Below are positions 1 to 7,350 of a stretch of DNA of 12,042 nt, in pieces. The notes under the pieces were generated by a model. That model did not search any database and was not told the origin of the DNA. It saw only the letters and a program-made list of their open reading frames with translations. A program made the translations under genes and the position numbers. Every line of letters starts with the position of its first letter. The first letter of the stretch is position 1. Source of the DNA: an uncultured Pseudomonadota bacterium (GTDB lineage: Bacteria > Bdellovibrionota_B > Oligoflexia > Oligoflexales > Bog-1112); contig CALBMD010000520.1 of assembly GCA_937896265.1 (NCBI GenBank), forward strand, positions 1-12,042, given 5' to 3'.

Positions 1-2209
1 CTGCCTGTTCAGGAGAGAGATTGCTTGTTCGCTCAACTTTCATATTTGAAGTCATAATGATGAGTGTGTTCTTGAAATTAATGGTTTGGCCCTTAGAGTC
101 AGTTAAGCGGCCATCATCAAAAATCTGCAGCAGGATATCAAGTACAAGAGGATGAGCTTTTTCTATTTCGTCAAAAAGCACTAATTTGTAGGGGTTTAAG
201 CGGATTGGCTCCGTCAACTCTCCTCCTTCGCCATGTCCAATGTAGCCCGGGGGCGATCCTAAAAGCCTTGCCACGCTATGCTGTTCCATAAATTCGGACA
301 TATCGATTCGCAAGATTTGGTTTTCGTTAGAAAAGAGTTCCTCAGCTAAAGCTTTCGCGGTTTCGGTTTTACCGACGCCTGTTGGGCCAAGGAACAAGAA
401 GACACCGATTGGCCGATTGGGATCATTGATATCAACATAGGATCTTTTTAGAGCGTTGGACACAGCGCTGATAGCTTGGTTTTGGCCAAATATCCTGGTT
501 TTTAAGCGTTTTTCAAGACCAAGAAGTTTTGCAACATCTTCTTTAAGCAGCTTACCAACTGGAATGCCTGTCCATTTGTGCAAGATCTCCGCAATGTCTG
601 CTTCTCCTACAAATTTGCGCAGAAAAGAGTGCTTACTTTCAAGATTAGTTAATTCAGCCTCTAAGGCGTCGGTCTGTTTAGTGGCGCTTGGAATTTCTTG
701 AAATTGCAGGCGAGCTGCAAGATCAAACTCGCCTTTTTGTTTGCTGCTTTGAAACAAATCATTCAATTCTTGATCTGTAGCTTGGGCGCGGCGAAGTTTT
801 TCTAAAAGACTTTTGTGATTTTGCCATATGTCATTAACTTCTTTGTGATTTTTTTGAAGTTCCTTTAATTGAGTTTGGATTTTTAGTCGATTTCCCTTAT
901 TAGCAAGTGTCTCTTCAAGAGATTTGTTTTCAATCTCAAGCTGTTCGATTTGGCTTGCCAGCTCTTCTAAAGCAAGGGGTGAAGAATCGATCTGTAATCT
1001 AAGCTTGCTACAGGCCTCGTCTAATAAATCAATAGCCTTATCCGGGAGTTGTCGCGATGGCAAAAACCGAATGGAAAGATCAACAGCACTGATAAGCGCG
1101 TCGTCATGAATTTGGACGCCGTGATGTACTTGATAGTGGCTTTTTATACCTCTAAGTATTGATAGAGCTAAATCGCGACTTGGTTCGGCGACATGAACAG
1201 CTTGAAATCTCCGTTCTAAAGCCGGATCTTTTTCAATATACTTACGGTACTCATCATAGGTGGTAGCTCCAAGACAGCGTAGCTCACCACGCGCTAGGGC
1301 AGGTTTTAGCAAGTTGGCGGCGTCGATAGAGCCATCGCTGGCGCCAGCGCCAACCAGCATGTGGATCTCATCGATAAAAAGGATAATTTCGCCATCTGAG
1401 AGTTGAATAGCGGCCAGGAGATTTTTTAGTCGCTCTTCAAAGTCGCCGCGGTAGCGGGCTCCGGCTAAAAGTGCTGAAAGATCGAGGCTTAACACTCTTT
1501 TAGCGCGCATCGATTCAGGGACCTCGGCAAGGGCGATTTTTTGCGCTAAGCGCTCGGCAACGGTGGTTTTGCCAACCCCAGCTGGCCCAATTAAGATGGG
1601 ATTATTTTTCTTTTTGCGGCCTAGGATTTCAAGAACGCGGCGAGTTTCTAGGTCACGGCCAATGACAGGATCAAGCTCAGAGCTCTCTGCTAAAGCGCTT
1701 AGATCGATAGTATACTCTCGCAAAACCTTCTCGAGTTTTTCGGGGATTTTAATCGCTTTGTTTGTGGCTGCTTTTTTGGTTTTTGGCGTTGGTGCCGCTT
1801 TGATCGGTTGAGCTTTTGATCCATTTTGTTCTGTAATAATTGGATCTTGCGCCTTAGTCTTTTGTTTTTGAAAGTTTTTGATAGTGTCGCTTTGACTGAT
1901 TAGTGCCTGCCAAAGAAGGTTTTCTTCAATGATAGTTTTTTGAGCTTTAGCTTCCGCTTCGTCAAGGGCAAGGTCTAAGCGTTTGCCAAACTCGACTGAG
2001 ATGTTGCCAAAAGTTTTTGGTAAGTTATTTAGATAGTTGCGTAGTGTCTGCTGCAGCGCTGCTTGGTCGGGAATTTCTAGGGAATCTGAGCGTAAGAGCG
2101 CTAAAGCAACATGTTCGACTTCTAAAGACTCGTTGCCAAAGCTGCGAGCGTATTGTAGGCCTTGATGCAGTGCTTTTTGGCAGCCAAAATTATATCGAGA
2201 GACATCCAT
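1..2209 (-). CDS. clpB: ClpB-type AAA+ disaggregase, C-terminus cut off by window edge
   Basis: Hexameric cytosolic ATPase that, with DnaK, pulls polypeptides out of aggregates (family knowledge). The window holds 736 codons from the ATG at 2209; ClpB is usually about 860 residues, so the end of the second ATPase module and the C-terminal domain are missing. Visible in order: a Clp_N-like region (about 1-105), a Lys/Ala/Pro/Thr-rich linker (about 125-165), Walker A1 GPAGVGKTT (208-216), pore loop with YRG near 253, Walker B FIDE near 277, arginine pair LERRF near 331, a long coiled-coil middle domain (about 410-545), Walker A2 GPTGVGKTE (608-616), Walker [11 protein letters not shown], and second pore loop GSPPGYIG. 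The middle domain with [10 protein letters not shown] marks ClpB rather than ClpA or ClpC. An AGGGGGG Shine-Dalgarno lies 4 bases before the ATG. It follows the DUF1844 gene by 69 bases, so the two are probably co-transcribed. Oddities: the second half of the N-domain looks replaced by linker, and Walker A1 has PA where EP is usual. Confidence 0.9.
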   Translation of the reverse strand, partial: MDVSRYNFGCQKALHQGLQYARSFGNESLEVEHVALALLRSDSLEIPDQAALQQTLRNYLNNLPKTFGNISVEFGKRLDLALDEAEAKAQKTIIEENLLWQALISQSDTIKNFQKQKTKAQDPIITEQNGSKAQPIKAAPTPKTKKAATNKAIKIPEKLEKVLREYTIDLSALAESSELDPVIGRDLETRRVLEILGRKKKNNPILIGPAGVGKTTVAERLAQKIALAEVPESMRAKRVLSLDLSALLAGARYRGDFEERLKNLLAAIQLSDGEIILFIDEIHMLVGAGASDGSIDAANLLKPALARGELRCLGATTYDEYRKYIEKDPALERRFQAVHVAEPSRDLALSILRGIKSHYQVHHGVQIHDDALISAVDLSIRFLPSRQLPDKAIDLLDEACSKLRLQIDSSPLALEELASQIEQLEIENKSLEETLANKGNRLKIQTQLKELQKNHKEVNDIWQNHKSLLEKLRRAQATDQELNDLFQSSKQKGEFDLAARLQFQEIPSATKQTDALEAELTNLESKHSFLRKFVGEADIAEILHKWTGIPVGKLLKEDVAKLLGLEKRLKTRIFGQNQAISAVSNALKRSYVDINDPNRPIGVFLFLGPTGVGKTETAKALAEELFSNENQILRIDMSEFMEQHSVARLLGSPPGYIGHGEGGELTEPIRLNPYKLVLFDEIEKAHPLVLDILLQIFDDGRLTDSKGQTINFKNTLIIMTSNMKVERTSNLSPEQA

Positions 2210-2278
2210 GAAACCCCCCTAGTCTTGCCGCTTGTCGGGTGGCTTTGGCGCTGTCTTGAGGGGTAAGTTTGTTTTAAG

Positions 2279-2548
2279 CTATTTTGAGTTTGCTGCTAAA
2301 GAATATTGGGAGGTTAGATCAGTAAGAATTTGGTCCAAGAGTCGGTTTTCGTCTTCGGTTAGATTGCCTTTTGTCTTCGTTTTAAGAAGCTTAACAAAGT
2401 CAATATTTTGCTTTGCTAAGTCAAGATTGACCTTTGCTTTTCTGCCCTCGCTTACCTCATGGCCCAAATAAGACAGGGCTGCTGAAGAAAACGCTAATAT
2501 TAAGCCTGTAAAACTAACTTCAGCCTCATCTTCAGAGCTTTTATTCAT
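2279..2548 (-). CDS. DUF1844 family protein
   Basis: Small cytosolic protein of 89 residues with the DUF1844 pattern: an acidic N-terminus, a hydrophobic helix FTGLILAFSSAALSYLG (13-29), the conserved NLDLAKQNID (41-50), then KTKGNLTEDENRLLDQIL (58-75), which resembles the family's KTKGNLTxEE signature. No catalytic residues are apparent and the function of the family is unknown to me. Family members occur mostly in Deltaproteobacteria-like groups, Acidobacteria and Planctomycetes, usually at 80-120 residues, so this one looks complete. The ATG at 2548 follows an AAGG on the minus strand by 4 bases. It lies directly upstream of clpB in the same direction, and a promoter-like pair precedes it (2579-2607). 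Whether it works with ClpB is not shown by sequence; adjacency is the only link. The opposite-strand open frame over the same bases shows no family features. Confidence 0.82.
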   Translation of the reverse strand: MNKSSEDEAEVSFTGLILAFSSAALSYLGHEVSEGRKAKVNLDLAKQNIDFVKLLKTKTKGNLTEDENRLLDQILTDLTSQYSLAANSK

Positions 2549-2578
2549 AGACCTTATCCTTGTGTCAAATAGTCTTGT

Positions 2579-2607
2579 TTTCTAGCGCAAAAAGCCTTCC
2601 TGCTCAA
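2579..2607 (-). promoter_or_regulatory. Candidate sigma-70-type promoter for DUF1844-clpB
   Basis: On the minus strand TTGAGC (2607-2602) and TAGAAA (2584-2579) are separated by exactly 17 bases. Each hexamer matches consensus at 4 of 6 positions. Initiation near 2572 would give a leader of about 24 bases before the ATG at 2548. I see no CIRCE inverted repeat and no clear sigma-32-type element here, although clpB is often heat-regulated. Confidence 0.35.
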
Positions 2608-2619
2608 TAGCTTGCACCC

Positions 2620-2625
2620 TATAAT
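2620..2625 (+). promoter_or_regulatory. Candidate -10 element for the FHA gene
   Basis: A perfect TATAAT lies 61 bases upstream of the FHA start, which would give a leader of about 55 bases. No good -35 hexamer lies 16-18 bases upstream (TTCCTG at 17 is weak) and there is no extended -10 TG. A perfect hexamer in an AT-rich spacer can occur by chance, so this is tentative. Confidence 0.3.
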
Positions 2626-2686
2626 ATATTCAAGTGCCCGAGGCTTTGGCCAGAGTCTTTTGTAGTTTGTGACCTAAGGAAAAGGA

Positions 2687-3436
2687 ATGAATGACGAAAA
2701 AACCTTAGTTGATGGTGCATTAAGAGGGGTTTTGCGCTTTTTGAAAGGAGCTAAGGTTGGGGAGTCTTATAAATTGGGTCAGTCTTCTGTGATCTTTGGT
2801 CGTGAGAAAGGCGATATCGTTCTGAGCGACCCAGAGGTTTCTTCCTCTCACTGCCAGCTGCAGTGGACTAAAGAAGGCTACGTTATTTTTGACATGAATA
2901 GCTCCAATGGCACTTATGTCAATGGGGAAAAGGTCATAAAATTACTACTAAAAAGCGGCGATACTATTACCTTAGGCCAGACGCAGTTTGTTTTTGAGCT
3001 CGTTACCGCTCAAAACACAAAAAATGCCACGCCTGTTTTTCAAGGTTCGATGGAATCAGACCCTGCACAAAGGACCGCCTTCATTGGGACGGTCATGGGA
3101 GCTCCTGGGGCGGCATCTCGTATTTCTTGGAAAATATCGATAACTGTTAGTTATGCGGACGGCAGCGTTGAGTCCTTTGATATAGAGAAAACTCCTTTTT
3201 TCATCGGCAGAGCCTCTAGTTTTGGTAAATTTGATAAAGACTCGAAGATTTCAAGGCAGCATTTGAAAGTGAAGATAAACGAACAAGGAGAGATCTTTGT
3301 TGAAGACCAAGGCTCAACCAATGGCAGCTTTTTAAATGGGAAACAGATTCAAGGAATTCAAATGGTTGGGAAGTCAGATCGGGTCCAGGTAGGCTCTTGC
3401 TTGCTAAGTTTTACAACAACTCGTGCTACTTCTTGA
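2687..3436 (+). CDS. Tandem FHA-domain protein
   Basis: Soluble protein of 249 residues with two forkhead-associated domains and little else. FHA domains bind phosphothreonine peptides (family knowledge), so this is probably an adaptor in Ser/Thr-kinase signalling or protein assembly. FHA1 spans about 28-105 with G38-R39, S54/H55 and NGTYVNG (74-80). FHA2 spans about 150-245 with G174-R175, SRQH (189-192) and NGSFLNG (212-218). Both keep the Arg, Ser-x-x-His and Asn-Gly residues that contact phosphopeptide. The linker 106-148 is low in complexity and contains T130 in QRTAFIG, which could be a phosphosite, though that is only a guess. No signal peptide or membrane segment is seen. The ATG at 2687 follows AAGGAAAAGGA. 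It diverges from DUF1844-clpB, and its stop overlaps the putative tRNA promoter. No kinase or phosphatase gene is in the window, so its partner is unknown. Confidence 0.88.
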   Translation: MNDEKTLVDGALRGVLRFLKGAKVGESYKLGQSSVIFGREKGDIVLSDPEVSSSHCQLQWTKEGYVIFDMNSSNGTYVNGEKVIKLLLKSGDTITLGQTQFVFELVTAQNTKNATPVFQGSMESDPAQRTAFIGTVMGAPGAASRISWKISITVSYADGSVESFDIEKTPFFIGRASSFGKFDKDSKISRQHLKVKINEQGEIFVEDQGSTNGSFLNGKQIQGIQMVGKSDRVQVGSCLLSFTTTRATS

Positions 3437-3463
3437 CTCTTTTTTTTGTTTGTGGCATTTAAA
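3433..3463 (+). promoter_or_regulatory. Candidate promoter for tRNA-Leu
   Basis: TTGACT (3433-3438, 5 of 6 consensus) overlaps the FHA stop codon. TTTAAA (3458-3463, 4 of 6) follows after 19 bases, a somewhat long spacer. Initiation near 3470 would give a very short 5' leader before the mature tRNA start at 3476. An 8-T run (3440-3447) lies in the spacer without any hairpin before it, so it is not read as a terminator. Confidence 0.38.
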
Positions 3464-3475
3464 TAGCTCCTTCTT

Positions 3476-3560
3476 GGGGACGTGGTGGAATTGGTAGACA
3501 CGCTGGATTTAGGATCCAGTGCTTAATCGCGTGAGAGTTCAAGTCTCTCCGTCCCCACCA
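3476..3560 (+). tRNA. tRNA-Leu (anticodon UAG)
   Basis: An 85-base class II tRNA folded by eye. Acceptor GGGGACG (3476-3482) pairs with CGTCCCC (3550-3556), followed by discriminator A3557 and an encoded CCA (3558-3560). The D-arm has the TGG...AATTGGTAGA pattern of tRNA-Leu. Anticodon stem CTGGA/TCCAG (3503-3507 and 3515-3519) encloses loop TTTAGGA with anticodon TAG (3510-3512), reading CUN codons, mainly CUA. A variable region of about 13 bases (3520-3532) and T-stem GAGAG/CTCTC with loop TTCAAGT (3538-3544) follow. The long variable region and A73 fit leucine identity. No integrase or attachment-site duplication is seen next to it. Confidence 0.97.
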
Positions 3561-3576
3561 AGAGGAAACACTCAAC

Positions 3577-3936
3577 TTGCGTTATATCACCTCATTTATA
3601 GCCTGTTGTTTAGTAAGCTGTCTTGGTACAGGCGGCATAAACAGTGCAAGCAAAGCCTCCCAAGAGATACCAATAAGCTTAACGACCAAAAGCCAGCCAG
3701 AGACTGTTTTGCCAAGCGAAGCTTTTATTCCTACGCCTGTTGGTGTTAGTAAGTTATTTGCTGCTTATCTTGTGACCGCGCGTAAGCTTAATGTCAGATT
3801 AGGTCCTGGGCTCGGCTTCTTGCAAATTGGCGCTTTGCCGAAGGGGCGCGTCGTTACGGTTATAGAGCAGCGTGGCGACTGGATGCAAATTGCTCCTAAT
3901 CGCTGGGTTTGTGGTAGGTATCTCCAGATTCGCTAA
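3577..3936 (+). CDS. Small SH3-domain lipoprotein
   Basis: A 119-residue protein with a short lipoprotein signal peptide: Arg2, a hydrophobic stretch, and lipobox LVSC ending at Cys15, so it is probably lipidated and held in a membrane facing the periplasm. A Ser/Thr/Pro-rich spacer (about 20-60) leads to one bacterial SH3 domain (about 62-119) with LNVRLGPG (71-78), a central KGRVVTVIEQRGDWMQI and a final WVCGRYLQI. Such domains commonly bind cell-wall peptides (family knowledge); no catalytic domain accompanies it. The start is TTG at 3577 because the signal peptide begins there, there is no in-frame ATG nearby, and AGAGGA lies 10-11 bases upstream, directly after the tRNA 3' end. It is only 16 bases from the tRNA-Leu, so both may share one primary transcript. 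Its exact role is unknown. Confidence 0.78.
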   Translation: MRYITSFIACCLVSCLGTGGINSASKASQEIPISLTTKSQPETVLPSEAFIPTPVGVSKLFAAYLVTARKLNVRLGPGLGFLQIGALPKGRVVTVIEQRGDWMQIAPNRWVCGRYLQIR

Positions 3937-3941
3937 TGCTT

Positions 3942-3968
3942 GCTGCTTCGTGCGAAATCTGAAGCGGC
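3942..3968 (+). terminator. Hairpin after the SH3 lipoprotein gene, possible terminator
   Basis: GCTGCTTC (3942-3949) pairs with GAAGCGGC (3961-3968) as an 8-base stem with one G-T wobble and an 11-base loop, starting 6 bases after the stop codon. The usual T-run is lacking (GTCGTATTTAC follows), so it may be a weak terminator or an mRNA 3'-end stabiliser. It sits just upstream of the rpsJ promoter, where insulation would make sense. Confidence 0.4.
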
Positions 3969-3989
3969 GTCGTATTTACAACATTTTCA

Positions 3990-4018
3990 TTGACAAGCTT
4001 TCCTAAAATTTGTTAAAT
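3990..4018 (+). promoter_or_regulatory. Probable promoter of the S10-spc operon
   Basis: A perfect -35 TTGACA (3990-3995) is followed, after exactly 17 bases, by TTAAAT (4013-4018, 4 of 6 consensus). It is the best promoter-like pair I find in the 305-base gene-free stretch 3937-4241. Initiation near 4025 would give a leader of about 215 bases before rpsJ. No rho-independent terminator is seen between it and rpsJ. Confidence 0.55.
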
Positions 4019-4024
4019 CCAGAA

Positions 4025-4241
4025 CTCTTCAAGTGCGGTATGCCTACCAGAGATAAAACTTTGTCAGGCCAATGCTATCTAAAGACTAAACGAATGTTTG
4101 CGCTTTTAAGCAATACGTGAGTAAGTGTCTGAACTTACTGCTGCACCCGAATTCTAAGTTAAATAGTGTATCGAAGATAGCGCTTCGTAAAAAGTTATCT
4201 TTGAAAACGTTAGAAGTTAAATATTTTAGAAGGCGCCGAGT
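4025..4241 (+). promoter_or_regulatory. Long, potentially structured mRNA leader of rpsJ
   Basis: No gene is seen in this part of the 305-base gap. Inverted repeats are: a perfect 7-base stem AGTAAGT/ACTTACT with a 6-base loop (4120-4139), a 5-base stem CGAAG/CTTCG (4172-4187), and a 6-base stem AAGATA/TATCTT (4174-4179 with 4196-4201). The last two share bases 4174-4176 and cannot both form. AGAAGG (4228-4233) is the rpsJ Shine-Dalgarno, 8 bases from the ATG. S10-operon leaders are targets of L4 autoregulation in Gammaproteobacteria (known). A similar role here is inference, and I do not recognise the described E. coli structure. Confidence 0.4.
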
Positions 4242-4556
4242 ATGGATAACCAAAAGATAAGAATTCGTCTAAGAGGCTATGACCACCGACTAATCGACAG
4301 GTCAGCTTCTGAAATCGTGGAAAGAGCTAAGCGGACTGGCGCTAAAGTAGCTGGCCCTATTCCTCTGCCTACCGGCATTAATCGATACACCGTGCTAAGA
4401 AGCCCGCATGTCGACAAAAAATCTCGCGATCAATTTGAAGTTAGAACACACAAAAGAGTGCTCGATATTTTAGAAGCGAAGCAGCAGACAATTGACGCTC
4501 TTATGAAGCTCGATTTATCTTCGGGTGTTGATGTCGAAATCAAGCTCTATTCCTAG
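4242..4556 (+). CDS. rpsJ: 30S ribosomal protein S10 (uS10)
   Basis: Component of the 30S head that binds 16S rRNA, and also NusB in antitermination complexes (family knowledge). The 104-residue product is of standard length (E. coli 103). It shows the N-terminal [15 protein letters not shown] strand-helix, the long-loop region [20 protein letters not shown], and FEVRTHKR followed by [12 protein letters not shown]. The ATG at 4242 has AGAAGG 8 bases upstream. First gene of the ribosomal cluster; the next gene, rplC, starts 56 bases after the stop, a relatively wide gap for this operon. The protein has the character of deltaproteobacterial S10, judged from memory only. Confidence 0.98.
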   Translation: MDNQKIRIRLRGYDHRLIDRSASEIVERAKRTGAKVAGPIPLPTGINRYTVLRSPHVDKKSRDQFEVRTHKRVLDILEAKQQTIDALMKLDLSSGVDVEIKLYS

Positions 4557-4612
4557 CTTGATTGTGCAGGGTTGGATTCGTAAAACAGGATTTACTTAAA
4601 CTAGGTAAAAAC

Positions 4613-5260
4613 ATGGCAAACAAAGAAGACAAAGGTCTAGTTGTAACAAAAGTGGGCATGACACGGATGCTGGCCAGTGATGGCAAAATGGTTCCCGTGA
4701 CTCTCTTGAAGGTTGAAGATCAAAAAGTTACTAAGATTTTGACTCAAGATAGAGATGGCTACGATGCAGTGCAGGTAGGCTACTATTTAAAATCTAAGAA
4801 GAACTTAACAAAAGCTGACGTCTCTCGATTGGGTAAAGTGGGTATTGAGAATACCTACAGCCACTTCTGTGAGTTCAGGTTGAAAGGCCCAAGCGAAACT
4901 TATCAGTTGGGCGCTCAGATGGACGCATCTCTTTTTGAAGGCGTTGAATCTGTTGATATATCTGGCGTTACAAAAGGTCGCGGTTATCAGGGTGCGGTGA
5001 AAAGATGGGGATCGACGATTGGTCGTATGACTCACGGTTCTAGATTTCATCGTCGTCCAGGTTCCTTAGGTAGCAATACATCGCCAGGTCGTGTTGTTAA
5101 GAATAAGAAACAGCCAGGTCAATGCGGCGTGGAGCTTAGGACAATTAAGAACCTTAGCGTTCTCGTGGTAAATAAAGAAAAAAATATTATCGCGGTAAAA
5201 GGTTCTGTGCCTGGGCATAGAGAAGGTTTTCTTAAGATTAAGCCGACGAACAAGAAATAG
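4613..5260 (+). CDS. rplC: 50S ribosomal protein L3 (uL3)
   Basis: Early-binding 23S rRNA protein whose extension reaches towards the peptidyl-transferase centre (family knowledge). The ATG at 4613 is chosen over an in-frame TTG at 4562 because it gives a normal L3 N-terminus (MANKEDKGLVVTKVGMT) of 215 residues and has AGGT 6 bases upstream; the longer version adds 17 residues with no L3 resemblance. Visible family blocks are the N-terminal VVTKVGMTRM, the central GVTKGRGYQGAVKRWG, and RMTHGSRFHRRPGSLG near the tip of the extension. At the position where E. coli L3 carries the PrmB-methylated Gln150, this protein reads GSNTSPG with Thr, so that modification is not expected; many bacteria share this difference. 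It is followed by rplD after 26 bases. Confidence 0.97.
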   Translation: MANKEDKGLVVTKVGMTRMLASDGKMVPVTLLKVEDQKVTKILTQDRDGYDAVQVGYYLKSKKNLTKADVSRLGKVGIENTYSHFCEFRLKGPSETYQLGAQMDASLFEGVESVDISGVTKGRGYQGAVKRWGSTIGRMTHGSRFHRRPGSLGSNTSPGRVVKNKKQPGQCGVELRTIKNLSVLVVNKEKNIIAVKGSVPGHREGFLKIKPTNKK

Positions 5261-5286
5261 GCCTTTTTAGTCAAAGGGATAAGAAA

Positions 5287-5928
5287 ATGAAGTGGGATGT
5301 AGTTAATAGTAGCGGTCAAAAAATCAAAAGCGTCGAGCTTCCTGAAGATATATTTGCCGTAGAGATGAATGAAGCTGTGCTTCACTCTGCTGTAAAGGCC
5401 TATCTTGCCAATAAAAGACAGGGAACCCACGCTACCAAGACCCGCTCTTTTGTTTCAGGCGGCGGCAAAAAACCATTTAGACAAAAAGGTACCGGCAGTG
5501 CAAGACAAGGTTCGAGTCGTTCGCCTTTGATGCCTGGTGGAGCTGTGTTGCATGGACCTCAACCAAGAGATTACCGTCAGCATTTGAACAAAAAAGTAAA
5601 AAAACAAGCTTTGCGTATTGCTATCAGCGATAAAGTTCGGCACCAAAAGCTAGTGCTTGTAGATGATTTGCAAGTTGCAGAATACAGCACAAAGAAAGTT
5701 TTTTCTTTTTTACACCAAATAGCTGGTGGGACCAACGCTGTGATTTCTGACGAAAGAAGAGATGATTTTCTGCTTCGCTCGGCAAGCAATATTTATAAGG
5801 CTCAGGTATGTCTTCCAGCGGAAATGAACGCGGAAAATATCTTGCGACATGAAGTGTTGATCTTGACAGAAAATGCGCTTGAGTCGATTAAGCAAAGATT
5901 AGGAAAGGTCCAGAATGAATCCGTATAG
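5287..5928 (+). CDS. rplD: 50S ribosomal protein L4 (uL4)
   Basis: 23S rRNA-binding assembly protein whose extended loop lines the exit tunnel; in Gammaproteobacteria it also represses its own operon (family knowledge). At 213 residues it is slightly longer than E. coli L4 (201). The loop is clear: KRQGTHATKTRSFVSGGGKK, then PFRQKGTGSARQGSSRSP (about 43-80) and LHGPQPRDY. The C-terminal globular part has LVLVDDL and later VLILTENAL. AAGGGA precedes the ATG at 5287. Its last 14 bases overlap rplW in another frame, which suggests translational coupling. Whether it acts on the long rpsJ leader here is an open question. Confidence 0.97.
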   Translation: MKWDVVNSSGQKIKSVELPEDIFAVEMNEAVLHSAVKAYLANKRQGTHATKTRSFVSGGGKKPFRQKGTGSARQGSSRSPLMPGGAVLHGPQPRDYRQHLNKKVKKQALRIAISDKVRHQKLVLVDDLQVAEYSTKKVFSFLHQIAGGTNAVISDERRDDFLLRSASNIYKAQVCLPAEMNAENILRHEVLILTENALESIKQRLGKVQNESV

Positions 5929-6199
5929 TGTTTTATTACGGCCAATGCTGTCAGAAAAAAGCAACAGACAGCAAGAAGCGGATAATAAGTACAGCTTCAA
6001 AGTGGCGCTAAAAGCGACAAAGCAAGACGTTAAGTCTGCGATTGAGAAGTTGTTTTCGGTTGATGTTGTTAAGGTTAATACCTGTATTACCCGCGCTAAA
6101 GTTAAGCGTCGTGGTGCGCATACGAGTCTTGGCTCTAATGCAAAAAAAGCGGTTGTTACCTTGAAAAAGGACCAAAAAATAGCGATTTTTGAAGCATAA
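5915..6199 (+). CDS. rplW: 50S ribosomal protein L23 (uL23)
   Basis: Protein at the tunnel exit and docking site for trigger factor and SRP (family knowledge). The 94 residues match the usual length. Visible blocks are LLRPMLSEKSNRQQEADNKY, then SFKVALKATKQDVKSAIEKL and FSVDVVKVNTCITRAKVKRRG. The ATG at 5915 lies inside the 3' end of rplD, with AGGAAAGG from the rplD reading frame as ribosome-binding site. The KRRGAHTSLGSNAKKAVVTL segment is the usual extended loop. rplB follows after 32 bases. Confidence 0.96.
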   Translation: MNPYSVLLRPMLSEKSNRQQEADNKYSFKVALKATKQDVKSAIEKLFSVDVVKVNTCITRAKVKRRGAHTSLGSNAKKAVVTLKKDQKIAIFEA

Positions 6200-6231
6200 A
6201 AAAGAATTTTTAGCAGCTAGGAATTAAAGAT

Positions 6232-7056
6232 ATGGCAACCAAACAATATAAAAGCACGACGCCAAGTCGGCGCAATATGGTGGTGATGGACTACGCTGAG
6301 CTTGACAAGGTTGAGCCTTGTAAGAGCCTTGTAGAATCACTGCGCCGTAACGGTGGTCGCAACAACTACGGTCGAATCACGGTGCGGCATCAAGGTGGTG
6401 GCGCTAAGCGAGCTTATAGGATTATTGATTTTAAAAGGGACAAAATTGATGTCCCAGGTAGGGTTGAATATATCGAGTACGACCCAAACCGGTCGGCATT
6501 CCTAGCTAGAATTCTCTATAAAGATGGAGAGCGTCGCTATATTATTCGCCCTGAAGGCTTGAAAAAAGGTGACCCGGTTGTTTCTTCCGACACAGCGGAT
6601 ATTAAGCCAGGTAATGCTCTTAAGTTAAATAAGATGCCTCTTGGTACGATGGTTCACAACGTCGAAATGAAGCCAGGTAAAGGCGCACAGTTAGCTCGTA
6701 CAGCTGGTGCTTTCTGTCAATTGGCAGGTCGTACTGGTGGTTATGCGCAATTGAAGCTTCCTTCTGGTGAGTTGCGCGTTGTTCTTGAGACTTGTATTGC
6801 GACAGTTGGTGTCGTGGGCAATGCAGATAAGAAGAACGTTAAGCTTGGTAAAGCTGGTAAAAAGAGATGGCTTGGCGTTCGACCAACGGTTCGTGGTGTA
6901 GCCATGAACCCTGTAGATCACCCGCATGGTGGTGGTGAGGGTAGGACTTCCGGTGGTAGACACCCAGTGTCTCCTTGGGCAGTGCCAACAAAAGGCTACA
7001 AGACTCGTAAGAATAAACGAACAAAGCGATTTATTATAAAAAATAGGAAGAAGTAG
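6232..7056 (+). CDS. rplB: 50S ribosomal protein L2 (uL2)
   Basis: Largest, most conserved L-protein, at the subunit interface near the peptidyl-transferase centre (family knowledge). The 274 residues match E. coli (273). The N-terminus [18 protein letters not shown] and [17 protein letters not shown] are typical. The C-terminal signature [16 protein letters not shown] (223-238) is intact, including His230 and His232 in the stretch long linked to L2 function, and is followed by the basic tail [19 protein letters not shown] lies about 8 bases before the ATG. No insertions or lesions are seen. rpsS begins 14 bases after the stop. Confidence 0.98.
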   Translation: MATKQYKSTTPSRRNMVVMDYAELDKVEPCKSLVESLRRNGGRNNYGRITVRHQGGGAKRAYRIIDFKRDKIDVPGRVEYIEYDPNRSAFLARILYKDGERRYIIRPEGLKKGDPVVSSDTADIKPGNALKLNKMPLGTMVHNVEMKPGKGAQLARTAGAFCQLAGRTGGYAQLKLPSGELRVVLETCIATVGVVGNADKKNVKLGKAGKKRWLGVRPTVRGVAMNPVDHPHGGGEGRTSGGRHPVSPWAVPTKGYKTRKNKRTKRFIIKNRKK

Positions 7057-7070
7057 AGGGGGGAGTCGCC

Positions 7071-7334
7071 GTGGCGCGTTCCGTTAAAAAAGGTCCTTAT
7101 TTTGATCAATACTTGCTCGCTAAGGCAGAAAAGGCGAGAGAAGATAAAAAGCCAATTAAGACTTGGAGCCGAAGATCAACAATTATCCCAGATTTTGTTG
7201 GTTTGACGTTTGCTGTTCACAATGGCAAAAAATTTGTTCCGGTTTTTGTTAGTGAAAACATGGTTGGGCACAAACTTGGTGAGTTCTCTCCAACGAGAAC
7301 CTACAAGGGTCATGTGAAATCAGCTAAGAAATAA
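7071..7334 (+). CDS. rpsS: 30S ribosomal protein S19 (uS19)
   Basis: 30S head protein next to S13 in the A-site region (family knowledge). The 87-residue product has [12 protein letters not shown] at the start, [19 protein letters not shown] in the centre and [15 protein letters not shown] at the end, all canonical. The start is GTG at 7071, supported by the family N-terminus and by AGGGGGGAG upstream. It is packed between rplB and rplV with gaps of 14 and 16 bases. Confidence 0.98.
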   Translation: MARSVKKGPYFDQYLLAKAEKAREDKKPIKTWSRRSTIIPDFVGLTFAVHNGKKFVPVFVSENMVGHKLGEFSPTRTYKGHVKSAKK

Positions 7335-7350
7335 CGCCTAGGGGTTAAAG

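Noticed and set aside
456..1811. Rightward open frames lying over clpB
   Set aside because: They are antisense shadows of a strongly conserved AAA+ gene, and their translations show no domain, signal or family resemblance.
2214..2264. Pairing of CCCCT (2263-2259) with AGGGG (2220-2216) on the minus strand, which could hide the clpB ribosome-binding site
   Set aside because: Only 5 base pairs with a 38-base loop and no inner stem that stabilises it; a G-run finding a C-run this close is expected by chance.
2602..2625. TTGCAC near 2612 as the -12 part of a sigma-54 promoter
   Set aside because: The required GG ten bases before the GC is absent.
3440..3447. Run of eight T after the FHA gene as a rho-independent terminator
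   Set aside because: No stem-loop precedes it; it more likely lies within the spacer of the tRNA promoter.
3519..3749. Open frame running from inside the tRNA into the lipoprotein gene
   Set aside because: It overlaps the tRNA body and lies in another frame from the SH3 domain; its product has no recognisable features.
4201..4227. TTGAAA and TATTTT as a second promoter just upstream of rpsJ
   Set aside because: The spacer is only 15 bases, and initiation would leave about 8 bases before the start codon and remove the ribosome-binding site.
4562..4612. Longer L3 reading frame starting at TTG 4562
   Set aside because: The added 17 residues have no L3 character, and the ATG at 4613 has a well-placed AGGT and gives the family's normal N-terminus.
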